DNA of 5,693 nucleotides from Ardenticatenales bacterium (GTDB taxonomy: Bacteria; Chloroflexota; Anaerolineae; Ardenticatenales; Ardenticatenaceae): positions 1 through 5,693 of the forward strand of contig JACCSL010000163.1 in assembly GCA_013812995.1 (NCBI GenBank). The letters are read 5' to 3'. The position numbers and the translations under genes are program-made. Under the pieces are notes generated by a model. The model was given only the letters and a program-made list of their open reading frames with translations. It was not told the DNA's origin and did not search any database. Shown piece after piece: positions 1-5,693 of the stretch; position 1 is the stretch's first letter, and every line of letters starts with the position of its first letter.

Positions 1-1748
1 CCTTTAATCCGCAAGAGCTGCGCCTGCGGCTCGCCATTGGCAAACGCATTGTGGAAGGCGAAACGCAGTTGCGGGCCGCGCGCGATCAGGCGGCAGCAGC
101 ACTCGTCGAGCAGACGACCGCGCTAGCCGCCCTGGAAGCGTCGGAGCAACGCTTCCGCTCCGTGATAGAGGTCCTGAACGAAGCCGTCATCGTCATCAAC
201 AGCGCGGGTCTGGTCCACCTCTGGAATCCTGGGGCAGAGCGCATCTTTGGCTATCCGGCAGCACAGAGGCTGGGCCAGCCGCTCACGGGCCTGATGCCAG
301 AGCGCTACCGGGCCGCGCACCAGGCCGGGCTCGACCGCTTGCGGCAGGGCGATACCCCACACCTCATGGGACAAACTCTCACCCTGCACGGGCTCCGCCG
401 CGATGGCAGTGAATTTCCCCTGGAGCTGTCCATTGGGCGCTGGCAGGCAGGCGAGGTGGTCTTCTACAGTGGTATTCTGCGTGACATCACTCAGCGCCAA
501 GCGACGGAACGCGCGTTACAGGAGCAAACGGCCTTTGTAGAGCTATCGCACGCGGTCGCCGTGGCGGCCAATGAAGCCACGAGCATTGATGCCGCGCTAC
601 AGGCCGCGCTGACGCTCGTTGGGACACACATTGGCTGGGAGGTGGGGCATGTCTACCTGCGGCCGGCCGGGGCGAGCCCTCACCTACTTCCCGCACTGCT
701 CTGGCATCTGAGCGATCCAAGCGCCTTTGCGCCCTTCCGGCGGGCGACCGAAGCGCAGCCGTTCGGCCCTGGCGAGGGCCTGCCCGGCCAGGTGCTGGCA
801 ACGGGCGCGCCGCTCTGGCTCACCGATCTCACCGAGGACGGCACCTTTTGCCGCGCCGCCTCGGCCCAGGCGGCGGGTCTCCAGACAGGCGTAGCCGTTC
901 CGGTCCTGGTGGAAACCCAGGTGGTGGCGATCCTGGAGTTTTTCACCACGCAGGCGCTGCCCCAGGACCAACCTTTGTTGGAGGTTCTGGGGCAGATTGG
1001 CACCCAGCTAGGGCGCGTGGTGGAGCGCCAGTGGGCCGCCGAGGCACAGGCACGGCAAGCCGAGGAACTGGCCCGCTCCAACACGGAGTTGGAGCAATTT
1101 GCCTATATCGCCTCCCATGATTTGCAGGAACCGTTGCGGATGGTCATGAGCTATTTGCAGCTTCTGGAGCGGCGCTACCAGGATCGCCTGGAAGGGGACG
1201 CGCTGGAATTCATCGCCTATGCGGTGGATGGGGCCGCGCGCATGAAAGCCCTCATCAACGATCTACTCGCGTATTCGCGCGTGGGCACGGAGGAGGGCCC
1301 CCCCCAGCCTATCCAGGCCGACCGGGTGCTCCAGCAGGTGCTCGGGGACCTGCAAGTGCGCCTGGCGGAGAGTGGGGCGCACGTCACACATGAGCCCTTG
1401 CCCACGGTGCTGGTCGCTGAGGCCCACCTCCACCAACTGTTGCAGAATCTAATCGGCAATGCACTCAAGTTTCAGCGCGCCCACCCGCCGCAGGTTCACA
1501 TCCGCAGCCAGCCCCATGCCGACGGCTGGCTTTTTAGCGTGCAGGACAACGGCATCGGCATTGCCCCGCAGCATGTCGAACGCATCTTCGCCGTCTTCAA
1601 ACGGCTTCACACGCAGCAAGAGTATCCGGGCACCGGTATCGGGCTTGCCATCTGTAAGCGGATTGTGGAGCGTCACGGCGGCCAGCTTTGGGTTGAGTCG
1701 GAAGTCGGCCAGGGATCGACCTTTTATTTTACCTTACCTAGAGGATGA
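1..1748 (+). CDS. Sensor histidine kinase, receiver(tail)-PAS-GAF-HisKA-HATPase, 5' partial
   Basis: Cytoplasmic two-component kinase that should autophosphorylate a histidine and pass the phosphate to a response regulator. The frame is open from base 3, and its first residues ([20 protein letters not shown]) look like the last helix of a receiver domain, so the true start is upstream; the GTG at 51 is internal. A helical linker follows (about 50-140), then a PAS domain (about 135-510) ending in RDITQRQ, a GAF domain (about 530-1035), a HisKA dimerisation domain with SHDLQEPLR (phospho-accepting His codon 1116-1118), and a HATPase domain with N box ([10 protein letters not shown], Asn codon 1458), G1 box (DNGIGI, from 1545) and G2 box (GTGIGLA, 1629-1649). 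The [19 protein letters not shown] style is that of bacteriophytochrome and cyanobacterial kinases that pair with Rcp1-like regulators, and such a gene follows immediately. No phytochrome PHY domain is visible, so light sensing is not supported. Kinase identity is very secure; the ligand is unknown. Confidence 0.96.
   Translation, partial: FNPQELRLRLAIGKRIVEGETQLRAARDQAAAALVEQTTALAALEASEQRFRSVIEVLNEAVIVINSAGLVHLWNPGAERIFGYPAAQRLGQPLTGLMPERYRAAHQAGLDRLRQGDTPHLMGQTLTLHGLRRDGSEFPLELSIGRWQAGEVVFYSGILRDITQRQATERALQEQTAFVELSHAVAVAANEATSIDAALQAALTLVGTHIGWEVGHVYLRPAGASPHLLPALLWHLSDPSAFAPFRRATEAQPFGPGEGLPGQVLATGAPLWLTDLTEDGTFCRAASAQAAGLQTGVAVPVLVETQVVAILEFFTTQALPQDQPLLEVLGQIGTQLGRVVERQWAAEAQARQAEELARSNTELEQFAYIASHDLQEPLRMVMSYLQLLERRYQDRLEGDALEFIAYAVDGAARMKALINDLLAYSRVGTEEGPPQPIQADRVLQQVLGDLQVRLAESGAHVTHEPLPTVLVAEAHLHQLLQNLIGNALKFQRAHPPQVHIRSQPHADGWLFSVQDNGIGIAPQHVERIFAVFKRLHTQQEYPGTGIGLAICKRIVERHGGQLWVESEVGQGSTFYFTLPRG
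1740..1745 (+). promoter_or_regulatory. Ribosome binding site deciding the start of the response regulator
   Basis: AGAGGA lies eight bases before the ATG at 1754. It directly abuts the in-frame ATG at 1745, too close to serve that codon. The site lies inside the last codons of the kinase gene, so translation of the two genes is probably coupled. Confidence 0.55.
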
Positions 1749-1753
1749 TTACG

Positions 1754-2200
1754 ATGACACAGCCAGGAACTCGTCAAAAGATGGACATTTTGCTTGTGGA
1801 AGACAATGCAGGCGATGTGCGCTTGATCCAGGAAGCCTTTCAGGAGGCCCAGATGCGCACGACGCTCCACCTTGCCGCGGATGGCGAGCGCGCGCTGGCC
1901 TTCCTACGCCAGGAGCCAGGATACGAAGCGGCCACGCGCCCTGATCTGATCCTGCTCGACCTGAATCTGCCGCGCATGGATGGGACCGAGGTGTTGGCCC
2001 AGATCAAGGCGGACCCGCATCTCAAGCGCATCCCCGTCGTGGTCCTAACCACCTCGCAGGCCAGGGAGGACATCCTGAAAAGCTATGACCTCCATGCCAA
2101 TTGTTATATCACCAAACCCGCAGACCTTAGCCAGTTCCTTCAGGTGGTCGCGGTCGTCGAGCAGTTCTGGTTTGAAACAGTGCAGTTACCCCCGGACTAA
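1754..2200 (+). CDS. Rcp1/CheY-like single-domain response regulator
   Basis: A stand-alone receiver of 148 residues with no output domain, expected to take phosphate from the kinase encoded just upstream. All receiver landmarks are present (numbered from 1754): acidic pair E16-D17 in [12 protein letters not shown], phospho-acceptor D69 in [12 protein letters not shown]99/T100 in VLTTS, and K121 in TKP. VEDNxGDVRL near the N terminus and a C-terminal FWFETVQLP are hallmarks of the Rcp1 group, the regulators paired with cyanobacterial and bacterial phytochrome-type kinases. The in-frame ATG at 1745 overlaps the kinase stop as ATGA, but the Shine-Dalgarno spacing favours 1754; a third ATG at 1781 sits right at the first receiver strand. 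With no DNA-binding domain, it probably acts by protein contact or as a phosphorelay shuttle, possibly to the receiver-ATPase encoded next. Function as a receiver is secure; the partner is inferred from position. Confidence 0.95.
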   Translation: MTQPGTRQKMDILLVEDNAGDVRLIQEAFQEAQMRTTLHLAADGERALAFLRQEPGYEAATRPDLILLDLNLPRMDGTEVLAQIKADPHLKRIPVVVLTTSQAREDILKSYDLHANCYITKPADLSQFLQVVAVVEQFWFETVQLPPD

Positions 2201-2209
2201 CAGAAAGAT

Positions 2210-2215
2210 AGGTGG
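2210..2215 (+). promoter_or_regulatory. Ribosome binding site of the receiver-ATPase gene
   Basis: AGGTGG is one base off the ideal AGGAGG and stands four bases before the ATG at 2220. It supports that start over the longer open frame reaching back to 2085, which would overlap the preceding gene by more than 100 bases and add a serine-rich sequence without receiver character. Confidence 0.6.
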
Positions 2216-2219
2216 AAAG

Positions 2220-3476
2220 ATGTCGTTACTCAAACGCTTGGGGTCTCGTCCGCCGGAGGAATCTGGCGGGGGGGGCACAGGGGCTTCGGAAAGCAGCACA
2301 TCGGAAGCCGCCCCCCTCCACCTGCTACTCATTGAGGATAACATGGGCGAGGCGCGCCTCTTGCGTGAGATGCTGGCAGAGATACCTGGCACGCCCTTTC
2401 ACCTGACCCATGTGGATCGCCTGAGCGCGGCCCTCAAGCGCCTCGATAGCCAGACGTTCGATCTGATCTTGTCGGACCTGACGTTACCCGACAGCGACGG
2501 GATGGAAACCTTCCTGGGCCTCCACGCTCACTCCCCCGAGATTCCGATTGTCGTGCTCAGCGGGCTGGATGACGTGCGCCTGGCGGTACGTGCCGTGCAG
2601 CAGGGGGCGCAGGATTACCTGTTCAAAGGCCAGGTGATGCCCCTTGATCTGGTGCGCGCCTTGTACGCTGCCATTGAGCAGCACAAGGTGCAACGCGAAC
2701 AAGCCCGCCAGGCCCAGCCGGGACCGTCTGGCAAGCTGGTGGCCTGCCTGGGAGCCAAAGGGGGCATGGGCACGACCACGGTGGCGCTCAATCTTGCCGC
2801 TGCCCAGGCAGGCCACCAGAGCACGCTAGCCGTGGAACTGCGCTATAGCCTGGGCTCCTTCGCCTTGCAACTCCAACAGACGCCGTTGTTGACACTCAAT
2901 GAGTTGTTGACCTCCGCTGCACCTCGCCTCACCGAGCGGGAACTCCGGCAGCGCGTGGTACGGCTGCCCTCGGGTGTAGGGGTATTATTTGGACCACAAA
3001 AAGTGGGTGACTGCACCGCCCTGGAGCCGAAACAGGTGACAGCACTCTTACCTTTGCTCAAAGGGATGGCCCAATGCGTGGTGATGGATGTGGAATACAG
3101 CCCCACCCAGGCCACCCAGACAGTGCTTCAAGGCTGTGACCTGGTGCTGCTCATCGTAGAGCCAGAGCCGGTGGCGGTCGCAGCGAGTCGGGCGATGCTG
3201 GAGTTCCTGGCAACCTGGGGCATCAGCGGCAGTCTCGTGGCGGCGGTGATCCTCAATCGCGCGGCGGCCAGTGGCGCGCTGAAACCGCACGAGGTGCAGG
3301 CTCATCTGGGCTGCCCCCTGCTGGGGATCGTCCCTCCGGCAGTTGAACTGTGTATGATGGCAACCCGGCAGGGGGTGCCGCTCGTGCTGGGGCAGCCCAC
3401 GCATATCGCCGCCCAGAGTCTCATCGAGGTGGCAAACAAATTGCGCGCCGACGCCCTCCTCCCCCTAAAGCTCTAA
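2220..3476 (+). CDS. Receiver domain fused to CpaE/TadZ-like ParA/MinD-family ATPase domain
   Basis: 418 residues. Residues 1-31 form a Gly/Ser/Glu-rich tail. Residues about 32-155 are a receiver with every key residue: E39-D40, D86 in LSDLTLPDSDG, S114 in VLSG and K136 in LFKG. After a charged linker, residues about 171-418 form a SIMIBI-class ATPase domain. Its Walker A variant is GAKGGMGTTT (178-187), followed by VALNLAAAQAG, a Walker B-like strand CVVMDVEYSP (D290), and a ParA/MinD-like C terminus (VAAVILNRAAASG, LLGIVPPAVELC). The layout matches CpaE/TadZ, which localise pilus machinery at the cell pole, but no tad/cpa gene is in view. Two oddities stand out. The signature lysine (K180) is kept while the P-loop lysine is T185, and the A' motif reads VELR (E206, R208) where Asp residues are usual, so ATP may be bound but poorly hydrolysed. 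Placement 19 bases after the regulator gene implies one operon. Probable role: phosphorylation-controlled positioning or assembly factor (inference). Confidence 0.9.
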   Translation: MSLLKRLGSRPPEESGGGGTGASESSTSEAAPLHLLLIEDNMGEARLLREMLAEIPGTPFHLTHVDRLSAALKRLDSQTFDLILSDLTLPDSDGMETFLGLHAHSPEIPIVVLSGLDDVRLAVRAVQQGAQDYLFKGQVMPLDLVRALYAAIEQHKVQREQARQAQPGPSGKLVACLGAKGGMGTTTVALNLAAAQAGHQSTLAVELRYSLGSFALQLQQTPLLTLNELLTSAAPRLTERELRQRVVRLPSGVGVLFGPQKVGDCTALEPKQVTALLPLLKGMAQCVVMDVEYSPTQATQTVLQGCDLVLLIVEPEPVAVAASRAMLEFLATWGISGSLVAAVILNRAAASGALKPHEVQAHLGCPLLGIVPPAVELCMMATRQGVPLVLGQPTHIAAQSLIEVANKLRADALLPLKL

Positions 3477-3526
3477 GGTGCCCTGCGAGGGATCGGGCTT
3501 TATCCCCCTCCCCGGAACCGTTTGGC

Positions 3527-3544
3527 AGCCGTGACGCAGCACCC
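3527..3544 (+). repeat. 18-bp direct repeat, left copy
   Basis: AGCCGTGACGCAGCACCC occurs here and again, identically, at 3691-3708. The copies flank the inverted-repeat element, as a target-site duplication would, although 18 bp is long for one. A local duplication is the alternative. Confidence 0.85.
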
Positions 3545-3546
3545 AG

Positions 3547-3694
3547 GGCTTCTCAAAAGTCGGACCCGACCTGTGGAGGGAGGCCCTCTCCCCGGCTTTC
3601 AGCCGCCCCTCTCCCGATTTCGGGAGAGGGGCCACGGAGCGAAGCGACGTGGGGGAGAGGGCCATGCTCGCAGAACCGCGACTTTTGAGAAGCC
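3547..3694. mobile_element. MITE-like palindromic element with 16-bp terminal inverted repeats
   Basis: The ends are perfect inverted repeats: GGCTTCTCAAAAGTCG at 3547-3562 and its reverse complement at 3679-3694. The 148-base unit has no coding capacity and no transposase, and its interior is nearly all self-complementary. Size, ends and flanking direct repeats fit a miniature inverted-repeat element moved by a transposase encoded elsewhere, or a dispersed REP-like repeat. The right end overlaps the right direct-repeat copy by four bases (3691-3694), so the exact insertion boundary is ambiguous. Whether it is present elsewhere in the genome cannot be seen here. Confidence 0.6.
3582..3663. 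repeat. Nested inverted repeats able to form a four-way junction
   Basis: The closing stem pairs 3582-3593 with 3652-3663 (12 perfect pairs, GGCCCTCTCCCC with GGGGAGAGGGCC). Inside it, three hairpins abut without gaps: 3594-3604 (4 pairs, loop TTC), 3605-3632 (12 perfect pairs, GCCCCTCTCCCG with CGGGAGAGGGGC, loop ATTT) and 3633-3651 (4 pairs, then two facing G-A steps and a terminal GCGAAGC at 3639-3645). The outer and middle stems share the CCCTCTCCC core, so alternative pairings are possible. The middle hairpin has no T-run on either side and so is not a classical intrinsic terminator, but it could slow polymerase or protect the 3' end of the operon transcript. Confidence 0.8.
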
Positions 3695-3708
3695 GTGACG
3701 CAGCACCC
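3691..3708 (+). repeat. 18-bp direct repeat, right copy
   Basis: Identical to 3527-3544, offset by 164 bases. Its first four bases belong to the right terminal inverted repeat, and it ends two bases before the -35 box of the downstream promoter. Confidence 0.85.
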
Positions 3709-3710
3709 TC

Positions 3711-3739
3711 TTCCCAAGCGACGCCGCGTCCCTTATAAT
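3711..3739 (+). promoter_or_regulatory. Sigma-70-type promoter of the GAF-multi-PAS gene
   Basis: A perfect -10 box TATAAT (3734-3739) stands 17 bases after TTCCCA (3711-3716), which matches four of six positions of TTGACA. Transcription would start near 3746, leaving a leader of about 36 bases before the ATG at 3782. It lies in an AT-rich patch (about 3731-3757) that contrasts with the surrounding GC-rich DNA. The palindromic element ends immediately upstream. Confidence 0.7.
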
Positions 3740-3781
3740 ACAATAACCGCTTATTTCTGAGAGAACAGCGAGCGTGGTGCC

Positions 3782-5693
3782 ATGCAAGTAGCCCCCTTCC
3801 CGCCCAATGAAAGCGAGCGCCTCCTCGCTCTGCACCACCTGGAGATTTTGGATACGCCGCCCGAGGAGCGTTTTGACCGGATTACCCGGCTGGCGCTGCA
3901 ACTCTTTCAGGTTCCGATGGCCCTGGTCAGCCTGGTGGATGCGAACCGTCAGTGGTTCAAGTCCTGCCAGGGGCTCCACGCGCAGGAGACAGACCGCAGC
4001 ATCTCTTTCTGCGCGCACGCCATTCTTCAGGATGACCTATTAGTGATTCCCGACACGCACGAGGACCCCCGCTTTGCGGATAACCCCGTGGTAACGGGCG
4101 AGCCTCATATCCGCTTTTATGCAGGCTATCCCTTGCGAAGTGCCGAGGGCTATTCCCTGGGTACGCTCTGCATCGTTGATCGGAAACCGCGCACGCTAGG
4201 CGCGGCGGAACGACAGGCCATGCAAGACCTGGCGGCCCTGGCCGAGGCAGAACTCAACAATATCCATCTTCAGCAGGCGCTGCTGGTGGAACAGGAACGG
4301 ACGGCGCGGCTGGAGAGCGAGGCGCGCTTCCAACTCCTGGCGGAGAACATTGATCAGGTTTTCTGGCTGAGTTCGCCCGACATGCGCCGCCTAGACTACG
4401 TAAGCCCGATGTACGAAAAGATTTGGGGCCGCCCGCGCGCGAGTCTCTACGAGCAGCCTGCCTCCTTCCTTGATGCCATTCACCCGGCGGATCCGGCGCG
4501 GGTCATTGCCGCCCAGCCGCTCAAACAAGCCGGACCCTATGAGCAGGAGTATCGCATCGTCAAACCCGATGGCACAGTGCGTTGGGTCTCAGCGCGCGCC
4601 TTTCCGATTCGGAATCAGACGGGGGAGGTGATTCATATCGCGGGGATATCGGAGGATATTACGGCGCGCAAGGAGGCTGAGCAGGAAGCGCAGGCCCAAC
4701 TGGAGTTTGCCCACCAGATTATGAACGCGATGGGGCAGGGGCTGAGCGTGACGAACCGCGCGGGCTATTTCGACTATGTGAATCCCGCGTATGCCCAGAT
4801 GGTGGGACATACCCCGGCGGAGTTGATCGGTCGGTCCCCCCGCGAGTTTGTAGTAGCAGAAGAGCTAGCCAAGCTAGAGGAAGCGCGCGCGCGCCGCCTG
4901 GCGGGGGAGCAAACCTCCCACGAGTTCAGGCTAAAACGAGCGGATGGCAGCGCGGTGTATGTGCTCATTACGGGGGTTCCCCGCTGGCGCGAGGGCGAGA
5001 TCATTGGCACCATCGCTGTCACGACCGATCTCACGGAGCGTAAGCAAGCCGAGGAGGCGCTGCGGGAAAGCGAGGAGCGCTTCCGCCGTCTGGCGGCGGC
5101 CACCTTCGAGGGCATCGCCATCCATGACAACGGGCTTATCCTGGATGTCAATCAGGAACTGAGCACCATGTTCGGGTACGAGCCCGCCGAGTTGATCGGC
5201 ATGAATGCCGCCGCCTTGGCAACCCCGCAGTCGCGCCTCCTGGTGTTGGACCATATTCGTGCTGGAGATGAGCGGCCCTGTGAGGCTGTTGGCGTGCGCA
5301 AAGATGGCTCGACCTTTCCCGTCGCGATTTCAGGCAAGGTGCTTCCGCACCAGGGGCGGATGGTCAGCGTCGCCGTGCTGCGGGACATTACGGAGCAAAG
5401 GGGCGTCAAGGCTGAATTGGAGCAGCAGTACTGGCAAGCGGAGTACGCTCGCACCGAGACGCGCGCTATCCTGGATGCGGTCAGCGAGGCGATTATTCTG
5501 CTGACCCCCGAGTATCGCGTGCATACGGTCAACCAGCGCTTCTGTGATCTCTTTGGCATCCAGGCCGACGAGGTTCTGGATCGCCCCCTGCCTGAGTTGC
5601 GGCTTTTTCTGGAGAAGGTGCTAGAAGACCCGGATGCCTTCCGCGCCCTGGTAGCGACCACGATTGCCGCCCCCAAGACGCAATTCGCAGACC
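3782..5693 (+). CDS. GAF and multi-PAS sensor protein (kinase or cyclase), 3' partial
   Basis: Open from ATG 3782 to the window end (637 complete codons), so the C-terminal output domain is not visible. Residues about 8-160 form an N-terminal GAF domain of a widespread type, with NESERLLALHHLEILDTPPE, ETDRSISFCAHAIL, DPRFADNPVV and GTLCIVDRKPR. A helical linker (about 155-182) leads to PAS1 (about 181-297, ending in EDITARKEAE), PAS2 (305-423, ending in TDLTERKQAEEAL), PAS3 (430-543, ending in RDITEQR) and PAS4 (from about 560, cut by the window). Each complete PAS has a PAC-like tail (KPDGTVRWV, RADGSAVYV, RKDGSTFPV). Proteins with this front end usually finish in a histidine kinase or a GGDEF/EAL module; nothing here decides which. 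No strong Shine-Dalgarno is seen, only GTGGTG at 3774-3779, too close to be convincing. There is no membrane segment. A promoter just upstream suggests it is transcribed separately from the preceding operon. Confidence 0.93.
   Translation, partial: MQVAPFPPNESERLLALHHLEILDTPPEERFDRITRLALQLFQVPMALVSLVDANRQWFKSCQGLHAQETDRSISFCAHAILQDDLLVIPDTHEDPRFADNPVVTGEPHIRFYAGYPLRSAEGYSLGTLCIVDRKPRTLGAAERQAMQDLAALAEAELNNIHLQQALLVEQERTARLESEARFQLLAENIDQVFWLSSPDMRRLDYVSPMYEKIWGRPRASLYEQPASFLDAIHPADPARVIAAQPLKQAGPYEQEYRIVKPDGTVRWVSARAFPIRNQTGEVIHIAGISEDITARKEAEQEAQAQLEFAHQIMNAMGQGLSVTNRAGYFDYVNPAYAQMVGHTPAELIGRSPREFVVAEELAKLEEARARRLAGEQTSHEFRLKRADGSAVYVLITGVPRWREGEIIGTIAVTTDLTERKQAEEALRESEERFRRLAAATFEGIAIHDNGLILDVNQELSTMFGYEPAELIGMNAAALATPQSRLLVLDHIRAGDERPCEAVGVRKDGSTFPVAISGKVLPHQGRMVSVAVLRDITEQRGVKAELEQQYWQAEYARTETRAILDAVSEAIILLTPEYRVHTVNQRFCDLFGIQADEVLDRPLPELRLFLEKVLEDPDAFRALVATTIAAPKTQFAD

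Larger units (their letters stand above)
3477..3781. other. 305-base intergenic region with a palindromic element and a promoter
   Basis: This gap separates the kinase operon from the next gene. Bases 3477-3526 hold nothing I can recognise and no clear intrinsic terminator. Bases 3527-3708 hold direct repeats, terminal inverted repeats and a highly structured core, listed separately. Bases 3711-3739 hold a sigma-70-like promoter, and about 3746-3781 should be the 5' leader of the downstream gene. Open frames crossing the region on either strand have low-complexity products that follow the palindrome and are not believable genes. Confidence 0.8.

Noticed and set aside
1..1748. Bacteriophytochrome photoreceptor
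   Set aside because: The kinase core and partner regulator are phytochrome-like, but there is no PHY domain or chromophore-binding motif in the visible part, and the single GAF is of a general type.
1459..1944. Forward open frame of 161 codons spanning the kinase end and regulator start
   Set aside because: It is an out-of-frame shadow of two genes that both show intact family motifs.
2085..2219. N-terminal extension of the receiver-ATPase gene
   Set aside because: It would overlap the response regulator by 116 bases in another frame, encodes a serine-rich stretch without family similarity, and ignores the good ribosome binding site before 2220.
2220..3476. Plasmid or chromosome partition ParA
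   Set aside because: The N-terminal receiver, the KGGMGTT variant of Walker A and the absence of a ParB gene or parS-like sites point to the CpaE/TadZ-like branch instead.
3605..3632. Intrinsic transcription terminator
   Set aside because: The hairpin is strong, but neither strand has a T-run after it; it is better explained as part of the palindromic element.
3465..3743. Minus-strand open frame across the intergenic region (92 codons)
   Set aside because: It is the translation of the palindromic repeat, its product is low-complexity with no recognisable domain, and it would overlap the end of the fusion gene and the promoter.
3599..4018. Minus-strand open frame of 139 codons
   Set aside because: It is antisense to the GAF domain of the forward gene, which has clear family motifs; its other end lies in the repeat.

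Overview
The window is GC-rich and densely coding, and every real gene lies on the + strand. It is a bacterial signal-transduction locus made only of soluble, cytoplasmic-looking proteins; no transmembrane segment or signal peptide is visible. Three things suggest a Chloroflexota-like or otherwise environmental, signalling-rich bacterium: the long multi-sensor PAS/GAF proteins, the kinase paired with an Rcp1-like single-domain regulator, and an intergenic repeat built on CCCCTCTCCC / GGGAGAGGGG. The taxonomic placement is inference and only moderately supported.

Layout. (1) 1-1748: the 3' part of a sensor histidine kinase that starts upstream of the window. The visible order is the tail of a receiver domain, a helical linker, a FixL-like PAS domain, a GAF domain, and a phytochrome-style kinase core with complete H, N, G1 and G2 boxes. 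(2) 1754-2200: an Rcp1/CheY-like single-domain response regulator. (3) 2220-3476: a receiver domain fused to a CpaE/TadZ-like ParA/MinD ATPase domain with a degenerate nucleotide site. These three genes are almost contiguous, with gaps of 5 and 19 bases, and read as one operon. The likely flow is sensor kinase to small regulator and/or receiver-ATPase, so phosphorylation may control a localisation or motility factor rather than transcription. (4) 3477-3781: a 305-base gap holding a compact palindromic, MITE-like element with 16-bp terminal inverted repeats, flanked by 18-bp direct repeats. It is followed by a good sigma-70-type promoter. (5) 3782-5693 (runs off the end): a large sensor protein with an N-terminal GAF domain and at least four PAS domains; its output domain is outside the window.

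The most unusual items are: the intergenic element, whose core folds on paper into a four-way junction with no unpaired base at the junction and one arm ending in the stable mini-hairpin GCGAAGC; the receiver-ParA fusion, which keeps all phosphorylation residues but lacks the P-loop lysine; and the FixL-like PAS domain, whose candidate haem-ligand histidine is in register while the usual distal arginine is leucine. No tRNA, rRNA, CRISPR array, transposase or complete insertion sequence is visible.
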